Assembly (NCBI GenBank): GCA_937900575.1
Contig: CALCEI010000102.1
Location: forward strand, 1 to 7,833
Reading direction: 5' to 3'
Source: an uncultured Clostridia bacterium
GTDB lineage: Bacteria > Bacillota > Clostridia > Christensenellales > UBA1242
Length of the DNA stretch: 7,833 nt
The translations under genes and the position numbers were made by a program. Shown one piece after another: positions 7,090-7,833 of this stretch. The notes beneath the pieces are model-generated. The model was not told where the DNA came from, ran no database searches, and was given only the letters and a program-made list of their open reading frames with translations. Positions within the stretch are counted from its first letter, which is position 1; every line of letters starts with the position of its first letter.

Positions 7090-7485
7090 ATGGAAAATTT
7101 GGCTTTAAAATCAAGTTATTTAAAAAATCCATTAACTCTTGCATATTTAGGTGATGCAGTGTTTACTTTGATGGTTAGAAAACATTTGGTGGAAGGTTGC
7201 ACCTTAAAACCAAACGGACTTAACAAAAAAGCAAATTCAGTTGTTTGTGCAAAATTCCAAGCAACAATCATGCAAGGACTTAAAGATTCGCTTTTGGAAG
7301 ACGAAATGGATATTGTTATGCGTGCCAGAAACAGCCACTTAAACAGCAAAGCAAAAAACAGCACTTTGGCAGAATATAGTTTGGCAACACAATTTGAAGC
7401 ACTTGTTGGTTATTGGTACTTAAATGAGAATTATGAAAGACTTGATGCAATGTTTGAAGCGTTTGTGGTGGATGAATTATGTTAG
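7090..7485 (+). CDS. mrnC: Mini-ribonuclease 3
   Basis: Mini-III is a homodimeric RNase III-like endonuclease without a double-stranded RNA-binding domain; in Bacillus it matures the ends of 23S rRNA. The 131-aa length is typical. The RNase III signature is split as in the family: LAYLGDAVF (residues 17-25) with catalytic D22, KANSVVCAKFQA (47-58), RARNSH (78-83), and the second catalytic segment ATQFEALVGYWYL (99-111) with E103. The usual R-G-R-N reads RARN. ATG 7090 has no Shine-Dalgarno site but falls on the predicted transcription start. The gene overlaps the start of rlmB by 7 nt, which matches the common mrnC-rlmB arrangement of Bacillota and supports a shared role in 23S rRNA maturation and modification. 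Confidence 0.94.
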   Translation: MENLALKSSYLKNPLTLAYLGDAVFTLMVRKHLVEGCTLKPNGLNKKANSVVCAKFQATIMQGLKDSLLEDEMDIVMRARNSHLNSKAKNSTLAEYSLATQFEALVGYWYLNENYERLDAMFEAFVVDELC

Positions 7486-7571
7486 TTGAAGGAATAAATG
7501 TTGTTAGGGAATTGTTGGAAGGCAACAATCGTGTTGAAAAGATTATTGCAGAAAAAAGTTCCAACTTTTGA
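7479..7571 (+). pseudogene. rlmB: 5' fragment of rlmB (23S rRNA 2'-O-methyltransferase), truncated
   Basis: RlmB methylates the 2'-O of a guanosine in 23S rRNA with S-adenosylmethionine. Only the beginning of the N-terminal SpoU substrate-binding domain is present: MLVEGINVVRELLEGNNRVE, then K-I-I-A-E-K-S-S, followed by N-F and TGA (7569-7571). The G-x-N-V-x-x-x-L pattern is typical of the RlmB start, and its position overlapping mrnC by 7 nt is the usual one. GGTGGA (7467-7472) is a plausible ribosome site 6 nt from ATG. About 220 residues expected for the family, including the whole SPOUT methyltransferase domain, are absent because the sequence changes to a minus-strand gene at about 7553-7567. 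As it stands the product cannot be an active methyltransferase, but the break may be an assembly artefact. Confidence 0.72.
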
Positions 7572-7684
7572 ACTTCATCAAGCAAGAGATAATAATCTCC
7601 TTCCTCGCTAGTCTTTTCTTTGATAAACGCTCTGAATTTTTTCGCATTAATAACATAATCGTTTTCTTCGACAATTTTTCCCAT
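7553..7684 (-). pseudogene. Fragment of an AAA_14-type ATPase gene (Walker B only)
   Basis: From ATG 7684 the frame gives about 44 family-like residues, starting MGKIVEENDYVINAKKFRAF and including a Walker B-like segment YYLLLDEVQKLELF (residues 31-44). I recognise this as the middle of AAA_14/DUF4143-type ATPases, where a residue run like 'yikskt..mYYLLLDEVQ' follows the P-loop by about 60 residues. The P-loop is missing at the N side. The C-terminal part is missing because the frame then runs into antisense rlmB; the open frame nominally continues to 7316, but that part is a shadow. AAAGGAG (7697-7691) sits 6 nt before the ATG, so the start may be real. The usual family length is several hundred residues. 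Family call is moderate; truncation on the 3' side is clear. Confidence 0.5.
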
Positions 7685-7690
7685 AAGTAG

Positions 7691-7697
7691 CTCCTTT
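7691..7697 (-). promoter_or_regulatory. Shine-Dalgarno site of the ATPase fragment
   Basis: AAAGGAG on the minus strand lies 6 nt before ATG 7684 and just after the stop of the endonuclease-like gene, as in a tightly spaced operon. Confidence 0.6.
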
Positions 7698-7702
7698 AAT
7701 CA

Positions 7703-7833
7703 TTACAATAATTCTCGTATTTGCGACATTACATAAGTATTATTTAACCAAAAACACTGTTTAGGATATTGTCTTCCATCTGGAAGTTCATATGTATCCT
7801 GTGAATTTTGTGCGTGCGGTCTTACATGACTCA
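7703..7833 (-). CDS. C-terminal end of a Sau3AI/MutH-like endonuclease, partial
   Basis: The frame enters from the right edge and ends with TAA at 7703; 42 residues are visible. They include HVRPHAQNSQDTYELPDG and KQCFWLNNTYVMSQI. This H-V-R-P-H-(A/G)...D.....P-D-G......K-x-x-FWLN-x-x-Y-(I/V)-x-x-Q-I pattern is what I know from the C-terminal tail of Sau3AI-type restriction enzymes (GATC-cutting, related to the mismatch-repair nicking enzyme MutH). The catalytic part lies outside the window, so activity cannot be judged, nor can a partner methyltransferase be seen. It is followed after 18 nt by the ATPase fragment on the same strand. Orientation and content differ from the housekeeping genes to the left, which suggests a mobile defence locus. 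Confidence 0.6.
   Translation of the reverse strand, partial: SHVRPHAQNSQDTYELPDGRQYPKQCFWLNNTYVMSQIRELL

Noticed and set aside
7316..7552. Downstream part of the minus-strand frame opened at 7684
   Set aside because: It is antisense to mrnC and rlmB and has no ATPase-like sequence past the junction, so it is a chance continuation.

Overview
The window looks like chromosomal DNA of a low-GC Gram-positive bacterium (Bacillota, probably a clostridial or related uncultured lineage). The evidence is the strong A+T bias, the AddAB-type recombination nuclease in place of RecBCD, a Mini-ribonuclease III gene, a CCA-encoding tRNA-Ser, and small proteins resembling Bacillota families. TGA is used as a stop, so the standard bacterial code applies. 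The species cannot be named from sequence reading alone.

Left end (1-540): a tRNA-Ser(GCU) lies on the minus strand with a hairpin terminator behind it. In front of it is a consensus promoter (TTGACA-17-TATAAT) and an approximately 85-nt leader made of two tandem, hairpin-forming 35/36-bp repeats. Further upstream on the same strand is a 53-codon gene with a clear Shine-Dalgarno site, resembling the YjzC family. It diverges from addB.

Centre (510-7039): an addB-addA operon encodes the two subunits of the AddAB helicase-nuclease, which processes double-strand DNA ends for RecA-dependent repair. The genes overlap by 8 nt. The C-terminal nuclease residues of both subunits, the AddB iron-sulfur cysteines and the AddA motor motifs are visible. 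AddB lacks the usual N-terminal Walker A motif. A 69-aa conserved small protein is encoded on the opposite strand between addA and the operon terminator, and its stop codon shares a palindromic TTAA with the addA stop.

Right end (7052-7833): mrnC (Mini-RNase III, 23S rRNA maturation) overlaps the first codons of rlmB (23S rRNA methyltransferase). rlmB is cut off after about 28 codons by a foreign segment on the other strand. That segment carries a P-loop-less piece of an AAA_14-type ATPase gene and the C-terminal end of a Sau3AI/MutH-like endonuclease gene. The junction is either a genuine insertion or rearrangement or an assembly/amplification chimera.

The most interesting cross-cutting signal concerns translation starts. 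addB, mrnC and the 69-aa gene all lack a Shine-Dalgarno site and all have a -10-like hexamer exactly 6 nt before ATG, which places the expected transcription start on the A of the start codon. This looks like systematic leaderless transcription of first genes, while the internal genes addA and probably rlmB use Shine-Dalgarno sites.
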